A DNA stretch of 64,000 nucleotides from Candidatus Rokuibacteriota bacterium (GTDB lineage Bacteria > Methylomirabilota > Methylomirabilia > Rokubacteriales > CSP1-6): positions 45,154-109,153 of the forward strand of contig QHRU01000056.1 of assembly GCA_003220225.1 (NCBI GenBank), written 5' to 3'. Numbering within the stretch: the stretch's first letter is position 1; each line of letters starts with the position of its first letter. This document shows, piece by piece, positions 17,963-27,713 of the stretch. The position numbers were made by a program, and so were the translations under genes. Under the pieces are notes generated by a model. It did not search any database. It was not told where the DNA came from and was given only the letters and a program-made list of their open reading frames with translations.

Positions 17963-20401
17963 ATGAGCGCTGACAGCGAGAAGCATGTCCCTGCTGGCTG
18001 GACCGCTGCCGATTTCGTCCGCTCGTCCACCGAGCTGTGGCAGAACTGGATTCAGAACATCTGGCCGGGGGGCACGGGCGCCAGCGCCACCGGCTGGCCG
18101 ACGGGCTCGCTTCGCTGGCCGACCGACGTCTGGCAAGACTGGATCACGAAACTCTGGCCCGGGGCCAACGGCGCCGGAGCCATGACGCGGCCGGCCGGCC
18201 CCATTACGTGGCCCGCGCCCGACGCGCGGCTCGGCGACTGGCAGGCGGCCTGGGAGTACTGGGTGGATGCCTGCCAGCGCACGATCCTCTTCTGGGACGT
18301 CATGCGGCAGCGCGGCAACACCTTCCTCGAGCACGAAGAGAAGGGCAAGCCGCCGCTCCTGGTGTTCGACCATCAGATGGTCCTGGACGGGCGGACGCTC
18401 GACCCGCCGGTGAACTACTTCCTGGTGCGTATCGTGCCCCCGGCCGGAGTGAGCGTCGATCCGCGCAAGCGCCCGTTCATCGTCTTCGATCCGCGCGCGG
18501 GCCACGGGCCCGGCATCGGCGGCTTCAAGGTGGACAGCGAGATCGGCGTCGCGATGCGCGCCGGCCACCCCTGCTACTTCGTCGGCTTCCGCGCCGAGCC
18601 CGAGCCGGGCCAGACGCTCGAGGACATCGGGCGCGCCGAGGGGCGCTTTCTGCAGAAGGTCGCCGAGCTGCACCCCGGGGCCGAGGGGCGTCCGTGCATC
18701 GTCGGCAACTGCCAGGCGGGCTGGGCCGTGATGATGCTCAGCGCGGCGGCGCCCGAGCTCGTGGGTCCGATCCTCCTTGCCGGCGCGCCGCTGTCCTACT
18801 GGTCCGGCAAGGGCACGCAGAATCCGATGCGCTACAGCGGCGGGTTGCTCGGGGGGTCGTGGCTGGCTTCGCTCGCAGGCGATCTGGGCAACGGACGCTT
18901 CGACGGCGCCCACATCGTGTCGAACTTCGAGAGCCTCAACCCCGCCAACACGCTGTGGAGCAAGCAATACAACCTGTACTCGAAGATCGACACCGAGGCG
19001 CCACGCTACCTGGAGTTCGAGCGCTGGTGGGGCGGCTTCTTCCTCATGAACGAGGAAGAGATGCGCTTCATCGTAGACAACCTGTTCATCGGCAACAAGC
19101 TCGCCAGCGGCGGGATCGTGACGTCCACGGGGCGGCGCATCGACCTGCGCAACATCCGGTCGCCCATCGTCGTGTTCGCCTCGTGGGGCGACAACATCAC
19201 GCCGCCCCAGCAGGCCTTGAACTGGATCCTCGACTGCTACGCGACGGATCGCGAGATCGTCGCGCGCGAGCAGACGATCGTCTACCTCCTGCATCACGAC
19301 ATCGGGCACCTCGGCATCTTCGTTTCCGGCAAGGTGGCGCTGCGCGAGCACGCGGAAATCGTGGAGGGGCTGGACCTGATCGAGATGCTGCCGCCCGGCC
19401 TCTGGGAGATGATCATCGAGGACAAGCGTCCGGACGCGCCGGGGAGCGAGTTGATTCCCGGCCGCTATCTCGTGAGCTTCGAGCGGCGCCGGCTGGACGA
19501 CATCCGGGCGCTCGAGGACACGCGCGAGGACGAGCGGGTCTTCTCCGTGGTCGCGCGCGCCTCCGAGATCAACGAAGGGCTCTATCGCACGTTCGTGAGT
19601 CCGCTGGTCAAGCCATGGATCAGCGAGGCGACGGCGGAGGCGGGTCGGCGACTGCATCCGAGCCGGCTGCAGCACTCTTTGTGGTCCGACAGGAACCCCT
19701 GGATGCAGTTTGTCGGGCGTCTCGCCGAGCAGGTCCGCGCGCAGCGCCGGCCGGTGGGTGCCGACAACCCGTTCCTGGCACTCGAGCGCCAGGTGTCCGA
19801 GAACATCGAGCGCGCGCTCGACCGCTACCGGGACGCGCGCGACCGCACGTCCGAGCTGATGTTCAACACCATCTACGGGTCGCCGTTGCTCCAGACCATG
19901 CTCGGGCTGCCTCCCGGGCGGGACGGGGAACCAGGCCTCCGCACCCGCGACGACGTGTACGAGACCCTCGTCACGCAGAAGATCGCGGGGCTGCGGTCGC
20001 GGTTCGCCGAGGGCGGGATTCGCGAGGCGGGCGTGCGGATCCTGCTCTACGCGGGCTCCGACGAGCAGCGGGTCGACACCCGGGGCTTCAAGATGCTGCA
20101 GCGGGTCCGCGAGGAAAAGGACGAGCTCTTCGGCGGCGAGCGGCTGTCGCCGGCCGAGCGCCGCGACCTGTTCAAGGACCAGTTCTTCATGCTGCTCCTC
20201 GACGAGGAACAGTCGCTCGCGGCGCTGCCGAGGCTCCTGCCCACCCAGACGGAGCGGGACGCGGTGATGGAGATGGTGCGAAAGGTTCTCTCCGCCAAGG
20301 GCGAGCTCAGCCCGGCCCGCAAGGACCGCCTGGCCCGCGTCGAGTCCATCTTCATGGAGCCGATCCCGGCGAAGCCGGGATCGCGCAGGGGAAAAGCATG
20401 A
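17963..20401 (+). CDS. DUF3141 protein, PhaC-like alpha/beta hydrolase
   Basis: 812 residues. The middle keeps the catalytic layout of polyhydroxyalkanoate synthases: nucleophile Cys250 in the lipase-like box GNCQAGWA, Asp410 in SWGDNITPP, and His449 in DIGHLGIF. The N-terminus has two Trp-rich repeats (ELWQNWIQN, DVWQDWITK) that look like amphipathic or phasin-like helices. Residues about 530-812 are a helical C-terminal region absent from PhaC. DUF3141 genes typically precede phosphate acetyl/butyryltransferase and acetate kinase, as here. Synthase, thioesterase or depolymerase activity on hydroxyacyl-CoA or PHA is plausible but not proven. Confidence 0.88.
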   Translation: MSADSEKHVPAGWTAADFVRSSTELWQNWIQNIWPGGTGASATGWPTGSLRWPTDVWQDWITKLWPGANGAGAMTRPAGPITWPAPDARLGDWQAAWEYWVDACQRTILFWDVMRQRGNTFLEHEEKGKPPLLVFDHQMVLDGRTLDPPVNYFLVRIVPPAGVSVDPRKRPFIVFDPRAGHGPGIGGFKVDSEIGVAMRAGHPCYFVGFRAEPEPGQTLEDIGRAEGRFLQKVAELHPGAEGRPCIVGNCQAGWAVMMLSAAAPELVGPILLAGAPLSYWSGKGTQNPMRYSGGLLGGSWLASLAGDLGNGRFDGAHIVSNFESLNPANTLWSKQYNLYSKIDTEAPRYLEFERWWGGFFLMNEEEMRFIVDNLFIGNKLASGGIVTSTGRRIDLRNIRSPIVVFASWGDNITPPQQALNWILDCYATDREIVAREQTIVYLLHHDIGHLGIFVSGKVALREHAEIVEGLDLIEMLPPGLWEMIIEDKRPDAPGSELIPGRYLVSFERRRLDDIRALEDTREDERVFSVVARASEINEGLYRTFVSPLVKPWISEATAEAGRRLHPSRLQHSLWSDRNPWMQFVGRLAEQVRAQRRPVGADNPFLALERQVSENIERALDRYRDARDRTSELMFNTIYGSPLLQTMLGLPPGRDGEPGLRTRDDVYETLVTQKIAGLRSRFAEGGIREAGVRILLYAGSDEQRVDTRGFKMLQRVREEKDELFGGERLSPAERRDLFKDQFFMLLLDEEQSLAALPRLLPTQTERDAVMEMVRKVLSAKGELSPARKDRLARVESIFMEPIPAKPGSRRGKA

Positions 20402-21342
20402 GCGAGTCACACGGCACCGGCAAGTACGAGCGGGTCCTCGCCCGCTGCAAGGAGGTTCCGGCCATCACGACGGCTGTCGCGCACCCGTGCGACGAGGCCT
20501 CGCTGGGCGCCGTGATCGAGGCCGCGCACGCTGGCATCCTCCGGCCCATCCTCGTCGGTCCCGCCGACCGGATCCGCCGCGTCGCGAAGGACCTCGACCT
20601 CGACGTCGACGAGTACGAGATCGAGGACGCCCCGCACAGTGACGCGAGCGCGGCTCGGGCGGTGGAGCTCGTGCGGCAGGGCCGCGCCGAGGTGCTGATG
20701 AAGGGCAGCCTGCACACCGACGAGCTCATGAGCGCGGTCGTCAAGAAGGACACCGGGCTCCGGACGAGCCGGCGCGTGAGTCACGCCTTCGTCCTGGACG
20801 TGCCGACGTACCACAAGGTCCTGACCGTCACCGACGCGGCGGTCAACATCTTCCCGACGCTCGACGACAAGCGGGACATCGTCCAGAACGCGATCGATTT
20901 CATGCGCGCCGTCGGCGTCGAGCGGCCCAAGGTCGCGATCCTCTCGGCCGTCGAAACGGTCACGAGCAAGATCCCGTCGACCATCGACGCGGCCGCACTG
21001 TGCAAGATGGCCGACCGTGGTCAGATCGAGGGCGGCGTCCTGGACGGTCCCCTCGCGTTCGACAACGCCATCAGCGCGGAGGCGGCGCGCATCAAGAAGA
21101 TCGCCTCGCCCGTCGCCGGCGATCCCGACGTGCTCGTGGTGCCGGACCTCGAGGCGGGCAACATCCTGGTCAAGAACCTCAATTTCCTGTCGCGCGCCGA
21201 CGCCGCCGGCGTCGTGCTCGGCGCGCGCGTGCCGATCATCCTGACCAGCCGCGCCGACAACGAGCGGACGCGGATGGCGTCGTGCGCCGTGGCGGCGCTG
21301 TACGCGCACGCGCGCCGACGGCGCGCCGCGGTCGCCGCATGA
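20398..21342 (+). CDS. Phosphate acetyl/butyryltransferase
   Basis: 314 residues of the PTA/PTB fold, moving acyl groups between CoA and phosphate. Visible motifs are ILRPILVGPADRIRR, the phosphate-loop-like EVLMKGSLHTDELM, DAAVNIFPTLDDK, and C-terminal PDLEAGNILVKNLNFL followed by a Gly/Ala-rich end. The length and sequence are of the short form, closer to phosphate butyryltransferase and the acyltransferase half of Pta than to full-length Pta. The ATG overlaps the DUF3141 stop, and the downstream acetate kinase completes an acyl-CoA to acyl-phosphate to acid plus ATP route. Confidence 0.92.
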   Translation: MSESHGTGKYERVLARCKEVPAITTAVAHPCDEASLGAVIEAAHAGILRPILVGPADRIRRVAKDLDLDVDEYEIEDAPHSDASAARAVELVRQGRAEVLMKGSLHTDELMSAVVKKDTGLRTSRRVSHAFVLDVPTYHKVLTVTDAAVNIFPTLDDKRDIVQNAIDFMRAVGVERPKVAILSAVETVTSKIPSTIDAAALCKMADRGQIEGGVLDGPLAFDNAISAEAARIKKIASPVAGDPDVLVVPDLEAGNILVKNLNFLSRADAAGVVLGARVPIILTSRADNERTRMASCAVAALYAHARRRRAAVAA

Positions 21343-22583
21343 GTCGGGGCATGAACACGCTGCTCGTCGTCAATGCCGGCTCGTCGAGCCTGAAGTTCTG
21401 TGTGTACTCCATCGACGAGGCGTCCGCGCCGACGCTCGTCGCCCGTGGCCAGATCGACGGCATCGGCACGCGGCCGCGGCTTCGCGCCCGCGACGCCGGC
21501 GGCGCGACGCTGGCGGATCAGACGTTCGCCGCCGGCGAGGTCGCGGACGTCGCCGCCGCCCTGGACCGCGTGGGCGTCTGGCTCCGCCAGAAATACGCCC
21601 GGAGCAACCTGGTCGCCGTCGGCCACCGGGTGGCGCACGGGGGCCCCCGCTACTCCGCGCCGGTGCTCGTGGACGCCACCGTGCTGACGGCGCTCGAGCG
21701 CTTCGTTCCGCTCGCCCCACTCCACCAGCCCCACCACCTGCGGCCGATGCGGACGCTGGCCGAGCGATATCCGGGGGTCGTGCAGGTGGCCTGCTTCGAC
21801 ACCGCCTTTCACCGCGGGCACCCGGAGGTTGCGGATCGGTATGCCCTCCCTGACGACCTATATAAGGAAGGGGTCCGGCGGTACGGCTTCCACGGGCTGT
21901 CGTACGAATACATCGCCCGGCGGCTCCCCGCGGTGGCCCCGGACATCGCCCGCGGCGCCGTGGTCGTTTGCCACCTTGGCAGCGGCTCCAGCATGTGCGC
22001 GATCAAGGCCGGCCGGAGCGTGGACAGCACCATGGGCTTCACCGCGCTCGACGGGCTGCCCATGGGCACCCGCTGCGGCCAGCTCGATCCCGGCGTGGTG
22101 CTGTACCTCCTGACGGAGAAGGGCTACAGCGCCAAGGACGTCGAGCAACTGCTCTACCAGCGCGCGGGGCTGCGCGGGCTGTCCGGTATCAGCAACGACG
22201 TGCGCGATCTGCTCGCCAGCGAGGATCCACGCGCCCGCCTCGCGCTGGACCATTTCGTCTACCGGGTGGCGCGCGAGATCGGCTCGCTGGCGGCGGCGAT
22301 GAACGGCATCGACGCGGTGGTGTTCACGGCCGGCATCGGCGAGAACTCGCCGGAGATTCGTGCGCGCGTCTGCGCGCGCTCGAGCTGGCTGGGGCTGGAC
22401 GTCGACGAGGCTGCCAATCGGGCTGGCGGGCCGCGCATCTCGTGGCCGCGCGCGCCCGTGTCCGCCTGGGTGATCCCGACCGACGAGGAGGGGATGATCG
22501 CCGAGCACACCCTCGAGGCCTGGCGCGCGCACGAAGGAAGGAGGTCCCATGCACACGACGGAGTGCCTGAACCAGCTGCGTGA
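21339..22583 (+). CDS. ackA: Acetate kinase
   Basis: About 414 residues. Signature NAGSSSLKF near the start, then GHRVAHGG, FDTAFH, LGSGSSMCAI and VFTAGIGENSPEIR are all present, so the ASKHA-fold kinase is intact. It converts acetyl phosphate plus ADP to acetate plus ATP (or the reverse). ATG 21339 overlaps the previous stop by ATGA; ATG 21351 (MNTLLVV) is an equally good start and would give 410 residues. A small unknown gene overlaps its 3' end. Confidence 0.93.
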   Translation: MSRGMNTLLVVNAGSSSLKFCVYSIDEASAPTLVARGQIDGIGTRPRLRARDAGGATLADQTFAAGEVADVAAALDRVGVWLRQKYARSNLVAVGHRVAHGGPRYSAPVLVDATVLTALERFVPLAPLHQPHHLRPMRTLAERYPGVVQVACFDTAFHRGHPEVADRYALPDDLYKEGVRRYGFHGLSYEYIARRLPAVAPDIARGAVVVCHLGSGSSMCAIKAGRSVDSTMGFTALDGLPMGTRCGQLDPGVVLYLLTEKGYSAKDVEQLLYQRAGLRGLSGISNDVRDLLASEDPRARLALDHFVYRVAREIGSLAAAMNGIDAVVFTAGIGENSPEIRARVCARSSWLGLDVDEAANRAGGPRISWPRAPVSAWVIPTDEEGMIAEHTLEAWRAHEGRRSHAHDGVPEPAA

Positions 22584-22845
22584 GACCGGCCGGATGCGCT
22601 GGATGAGCCTGGCCCAGGCCTGGATCGCGGAGGCCGACGAGGTCGTGGGCGCGCTCGCGCGCGACGGGTTCGAAGAATGCAAGTACGCGGAGACGCGCGA
22701 TCCGCACTGGCACGCGCGCGGCGGCGTGTGGCAAGGGCTAAACCGGCACACGGGGGCGGTCGCGTCCGCGGTATGGGTGGTCAGCGACGCGCGCGTGCAC
22801 CTGGTCTTCATCGATATCGACGGCGAGCCGCTCCGGGACGCATGA
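22549..22845 (+). CDS. Small conserved-looking protein of unknown function
   Basis: 98 residues, start ATG 22549 with GGAAGGAGG just upstream, overlapping the acetate-kinase end by 35 bases. Its own stop overlaps the dehydrogenase start. It has no signal peptide or membrane helix and is rich in Trp, His and Asp/Glu. The first half is helical (MRWMSLAQAWIAEADEVVGA), the second a likely beta hairpin (AVWVVSDARVHLVFIDIDG). I recognise no family. Coupling at both ends argues for a role in the acetate/3-hydroxybutyrate pathway. Confidence 0.7.
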   Translation: MHTTECLNQLRETGRMRWMSLAQAWIAEADEVVGALARDGFEECKYAETRDPHWHARGGVWQGLNRHTGAVASAVWVVSDARVHLVFIDIDGEPLRDA

Positions 22846-23639
22846 GCTCTTCCGTGATGCTGAAGGGACGCGTGGCGGTCGTGACGGGATCGACGAGCGG
22901 GATCGGTCTGGGTGTCGCCGGAGCGCTCGCGGGGCACGGCGCGGCGGTGATGCTCAACGGGTTCGGCTCGCGGGAGGCGATCGCCGCCGTGAAGAAGGAG
23001 ATCACCGCGGTCCCTGGCCTGGCCGTCTCGTACAGCGCGGCCGACATGTCGAAGCCCGGCGAGATCGCGGAGATGCTGGCCCAGACCGAGCGTGACCTCG
23101 GGCCCGTGGACATCCTCGTGAACAATGCGGGCATCCAGTTCACGGCGCCCGTGGAGGACTTTCCCGTCGAGCGCTGGGACGCCATTCTCGCCATCAACCT
23201 GTCGGCAGCCTTTCACGGCATCCGGGCCGCCCTGCCCGGGATGCGCCGGCGGAACTGGGGACGGATCGTCAACATTGCCTCGACGCACGGCCTCGTCGGC
23301 TCGGTCCACAAGGCCGCTTACGTCGCGGCGAAGCACGGCGTGATCGGCCTCACGAAGGTCGTCGCGCTGGAGACCGCCACGACGGAAGTGACGTGCAACG
23401 CGATCTGCCCGGGGTGGGTCCTCACGCCGCTCGTGGAGAAGCAGGTGGAGGACCTCGCCGCGCGCGAGGGTCTGTCCGTGGCTCAGGCCAGGCAGACGCT
23501 GCTCGCGGACAAGCAGCCGTCCGGCGAGTTCGCGACGACGCAGCAGATCGGCGCCGCCGTCGCATTCCTGTGCTCCGAGGCGGCGGCGCAGATCCGCGGT
23601 GCCGCGCTGCCCGTGGACGGCGGGTGGCTCGCACAATGA
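22842..23639 (+). CDS. bdhA: 3-hydroxybutyrate dehydrogenase (SDR family)
   Basis: 265 residues. Rossmann motif TGSTSGIGLG, NNAG at about residue 90, and catalytic Ser/Tyr/Lys in NIASTHGLVGS and YVAAKHG. The C-terminal VEKQVEDLAAREGLS and FLCSEAAAQIRGAALPVDGG match 3-hydroxybutyrate dehydrogenases. It oxidises 3-hydroxybutyrate to acetoacetate with NAD+. The start overlaps the small gene upstream. The CoA-transferase and thiolase that would use acetoacetate follow directly. Confidence 0.92.
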   Translation: MSSSVMLKGRVAVVTGSTSGIGLGVAGALAGHGAAVMLNGFGSREAIAAVKKEITAVPGLAVSYSAADMSKPGEIAEMLAQTERDLGPVDILVNNAGIQFTAPVEDFPVERWDAILAINLSAAFHGIRAALPGMRRRNWGRIVNIASTHGLVGSVHKAAYVAAKHGVIGLTKVVALETATTEVTCNAICPGWVLTPLVEKQVEDLAAREGLSVAQARQTLLADKQPSGEFATTQQIGAAVAFLCSEAAAQIRGAALPVDGGWLAQ

Positions 23640-23664
23640 TGGCGCGTCGGCAGGTCCTCGACCC

Positions 23665-24309
23665 ATGAAGACGATTGCGCTGGAGCAGGCGGCGGCGCTG
23701 ATCCCCGACGGCACGAGTGTGATGATCGGCGGCTTCATGGGGGTCGGTACCCCGGAGCGCCTCATCGACGAGCTCGTGCGCCGCGGCACCGGGGGGCTCA
23801 CCGTGATCGCGAACGATACCGCCATGCCCGGCGTCGGCATCGGGAAGCTGATGAGGGCGGGACTCGTCCGGCGCGCGGTCGTGAGCCACATCGGGCTCAA
23901 TCCCGAGACGCAGCAGCAGATGATCGCCGGCAAGACGGACGTGGACCTCGTGCCGCAGGGGACGCTGATCGAGCGCATCCGCGCCGGCGGGTGCGGACTC
24001 GGCGGAGTCCTGACCGAAACCGGCGTGGGCACGGTGGTCGAGAAGGGCAAGCGCACCATCACCCTGGACGGTACGACGTACCTCGTGGAGCCGGCGCTCC
24101 GCGCCGACTTCGCCCTCGTGAGCGCGTTCCTCGCCGACTACCTCGGCAATCTCACCTACGCGCTCACCGCCCGCAACTTCAACCCGGTGATCGCCATGGC
24201 CGCCGACGCGGTCATCGTCGACGCCGAGCACATCGTCCCGACCGGTGTGATCCCGCCGGATCACGTCATGACCCCGGCCCCGCTGGTCGACTACCTCGTC
24301 GCGCACTGA
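23665..24309 (+). CDS. 3-oxoacid CoA-transferase subunit A
   Basis: 214 residues. The CoA-transferase alpha fold is shown by IGGFMGVGTPERLIDELVRRG near the start, NPETQQQM, and the C-terminal half VEKGKRTITLDGTTYLVEPA with NFNPVIAMAADAVIVDAEHIV. It pairs with the next gene to activate acetoacetate (or another 3-oxoacid) using succinyl-CoA or acetyl-CoA, as in AtoD/ScoA. It starts 26 bases after the dehydrogenase gene. Confidence 0.93.
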   Translation: MKTIALEQAAALIPDGTSVMIGGFMGVGTPERLIDELVRRGTGGLTVIANDTAMPGVGIGKLMRAGLVRRAVVSHIGLNPETQQQMIAGKTDVDLVPQGTLIERIRAGGCGLGGVLTETGVGTVVEKGKRTITLDGTTYLVEPALRADFALVSAFLADYLGNLTYALTARNFNPVIAMAADAVIVDAEHIVPTGVIPPDHVMTPAPLVDYLVAH

Positions 24310-24317
24310 GCACGCTC

Positions 24318-24986
24318 ATGGATGCACCCACGCTCATCGCCAGGCGGATCGCCCAGGAGCTGCGGGACGGCATGCTCGTCAATCTCGGCATCGGGATCCC
24401 GACGCTGGTCGCGAACTACGTGCCGGCCGGAGTGCAGGTGTTCTTCCAGTCGGAGAACGGTCTGATCGGCACGGGCCCGGTGCCCGAGGAAGGCATGCGC
24501 CAGGCCCGGCTGACCGACGCCGGCGGCCGGGCGGTGACGGCGCTCCCGGGCGCCGCCACCTTCGACAGCGCCATGTCGTTCGGTCTCATTCGTGGCGGTC
24601 ACGTGGACATGACCGTCCTCGGCGGTCTGGAGGTCGACGTCACCGGGCGGCTGGCGAACTGGACGATTCCCGGCAAGATGGTGCCCGGCATGGGCGGCGC
24701 GATGGATCTCGTCTCCGGCGCGCGGCGGGTCGTGATCGCCATGCAGCACACCGCGAAAGGCAAGTCGAAGATCGTGCCGCGCTGTCGATTGCCCCTCACG
24801 TCGGTGCGTGCGGTGGATCTGGTGGTCACCGAGCTCGCCGTCATCGCCTTTCCGGACGGCCGCGCGACGCTTCTGGAGGTTGCGCCGGGCGTGGCGGTGG
24901 CCGACGTGCTGGCCGCCACGGGCGCGCCGCTGATCGTGCGCGACGACGTTCACCCGATGCCGCTCACCAGCGAGGCAATCTCGTGA
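24318..24986 (+). CDS. 3-oxoacid CoA-transferase subunit B
   Basis: 222 residues. It begins LIARRIAQELRDGMLVNLGIG. The catalytic Glu sits in the conserved SENGLIGTG motif, followed by GGHVDMTVLGGLEVD and the KGKSKIV region. This is the beta chain (AtoA/ScoB type) of the heterodimer. The ATG at 24318 lies eight bases after the subunit A stop, and its 3' end overlaps the CBS gene by four bases. Confidence 0.93.
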   Translation: MDAPTLIARRIAQELRDGMLVNLGIGIPTLVANYVPAGVQVFFQSENGLIGTGPVPEEGMRQARLTDAGGRAVTALPGAATFDSAMSFGLIRGGHVDMTVLGGLEVDVTGRLANWTIPGKMVPGMGGAMDLVSGARRVVIAMQHTAKGKSKIVPRCRLPLTSVRAVDLVVTELAVIAFPDGRATLLEVAPGVAVADVLAATGAPLIVRDDVHPMPLTSEAIS

Positions 24987-25401
24987 TCGTGATCCTCGTG
25001 CGGGAGATCATGAGCCGACGACTCGTCACCGTGACGCCCGACACGCCGCTCTCGGAAGCGCGCCACCTGCTCGCCGAGCATCGGATCCGGCGGCTGCCCG
25101 TCATGATCGGTCGTCGTCTGGTCGGCATCGTGTCCGACCGCGACCTCAGGTCGGCGGGCGCGAGCCACGACTGGACTCCCGTTGCGCAGATCATGACGCG
25201 GAGGGTGGTCACCGTCACGGCTCAGACGCGTGTGGACGAGGCGGCGCGGATCATCCTCGACGGGCGCTTCGGCGGTCTGCCGGTCGTCGACGGTGACGAG
25301 CTGACCGGCATCGTCACGGAGACCGACCTCCTCCGCGCCTTCGTCGACGTGCTCGAAACCGAGGCGAACGAGCGGGTCGCCATCGACTTCGGAGGAGCGG
25401 C

Positions 25402-25405
<4 letters not shown>
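24983..25405 (+). CDS. Protein with two CBS domains
   Basis: 140 residues from GTG. It contains two consecutive CBS modules: REIMSRRLVTVTPDTPLSEA with RRLVGIVSDRDLR, and QIMTRRVVTVTAQTRVDEAA with DELTGIVTETDLLRAF. CBS pairs bind adenylates and act as energy or cofactor sensors. Being coupled (four-base overlaps) between the CoA-transferase and thiolase genes, it may regulate this pathway; that is inference. Confidence 0.9.
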
Positions 25406-26588
<1,183 letters not shown>

Positions 26589-26589
<1 letters not shown>

Positions 26590-26867
26590 TGGATAGCTGG
26601 TGGCGCGACATCGACGACGCGACGCTCAACGTGCTCGCCGCCGCCGGTGGGCGGCTCACGCTCGCCGAGCTCGCGAGCCGCCTCGGCATGTCGGAGGACG
26701 CGGTCCGCTCGGTCGTCACGATGCTCGCCGAGCGGGGCCGCGTGCGGATCGCCGAGGTGGAGCTGGCGCGGCCGCGCGCACTGGCCGGCGCCGCCCCGAG
26801 GGGCGCGGCCCGCCGTGGCGCTGGTCAATCGGCGGTCATCGGCAAGACGCGGCGCAGCACGCCCTAG
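26589..26867 (+). CDS. Small winged-helix-like protein
   Basis: 92 residues, coupled to the thiolase gene. Residues about 8-58 look like a winged helix-turn-helix (LAAAGGRLTLAELASRLGMS, then a recognition-helix-like SVVTMLAERGRVRI). The tail is short, basic and disordered. It could be a local transcription regulator of the C4 cluster; DNA binding is inferred from the pattern only. The gene ends 50 bases before the convergent fabI gene. Confidence 0.65.
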
Positions 26868-26916
26868 CCCGGAACGCTTCGACCTCGTATCCCGCGGGAA
26901 GTAGGTTTCGTGGAAT

Positions 26917-27702
26917 TCACGCCATGATGTTGATGCCGCCGTCGACATACATGGTGGCGCCGGTGAGGCGCCGCGCGTACGGCGTGGCCAGATACGCGCA
27001 GGTGAAGCCGACGTCCATGATGTCCACGAGATTGCCGAGCGGGGCGCGCTGGCCGGCTTCGTTGAGCAGCAGGTCGAAGTCCCGGAGGCCGGAGGCCGCG
27101 CGCGTCTTCACCGGACCGGGCGAGATCGCGTGAACGCGGATGTTCTTGGGCCCCAGCTCGTAGGCGAGGTAGCGGCACGAGGCCTCGAGCGCCGCCTTCA
27201 CCGGGCCCATCACGTTGTAGTTCGGCACGACCTTCTGCGCGCCGTGATAGCTCATCGCGAACATCGTGCCGCCCTCCGTCATGAGCGGCGCGGCGCGCTT
27301 CGCCATGCGCACGAACGAATGGCACGACACGTCCATCGCCGTGGCGAAGCCTTCCGCCGAGCAGTCGAGGAGGCCGCCCTGCAGATCCTCCTTGGGGGCG
27401 AAGGCAATCGAGTGCAGGAGGATGTCGAGGCGCCCCCAGCTCGCTTCGATCGCATCGAAGACGGCCTCGAGCTGCCCCTGCACGGAAACGTCGAGCGGCA
27501 TGAACACGGCGGCGTCGAGCTGGTCGGCGAGCGACTTGACATAGCTCTTCGCCCGCTCGTTGAGATACGTGATCGCGAGCTCCGCCCCGAGCTGGCGGAA
27601 CGCGCTGGCGCACCCGTACGCGATCGAGTGCTCGTTGGCGATGCCCACCACGAGCGCGCGCTTGTCCTTCAGGATCGGACGCAGGACGTCCGTGGCCATC
27701 AT
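26917..27702 (-). CDS. fabI: Enoyl-ACP reductase (NADH), FabI type
   Basis: About 261 residues. Start at the MM pair (27702/27699) after AAGGAGTCG. FabI signatures are present: GIANEHSIAYG for cofactor binding, DVSVQGQLEAVFD, LHSIAFAPKEDLQG, and the catalytic Tyr-x6-Lys in YNVMGPVKAALEA, with SPGPVKTRAASG. It performs the last reduction of each fatty-acid elongation round. It is the last gene of a long minus-strand block, 12 bases after the amylase-family gene, an odd neighbour for a housekeeping enzyme. Confidence 0.93.
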   Translation of the reverse strand: MMATDVLRPILKDKRALVVGIANEHSIAYGCASAFRQLGAELAITYLNERAKSYVKSLADQLDAAVFMPLDVSVQGQLEAVFDAIEASWGRLDILLHSIAFAPKEDLQGGLLDCSAEGFATAMDVSCHSFVRMAKRAAPLMTEGGTMFAMSYHGAQKVVPNYNVMGPVKAALEASCRYLAYELGPKNIRVHAISPGPVKTRAASGLRDFDLLLNEAGQRAPLGNLVDIMDVGFTCAYLATPYARRLTGATMYVDGGINIMA

Positions 27703-27713
27703 CGACTCCTTGT

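Noticed and set aside
26868..26916. Terminator between the convergent winged-helix and fabI genes
   Set aside because: CCCGCGGGA is a short palindrome without a T-run; support is too weak.
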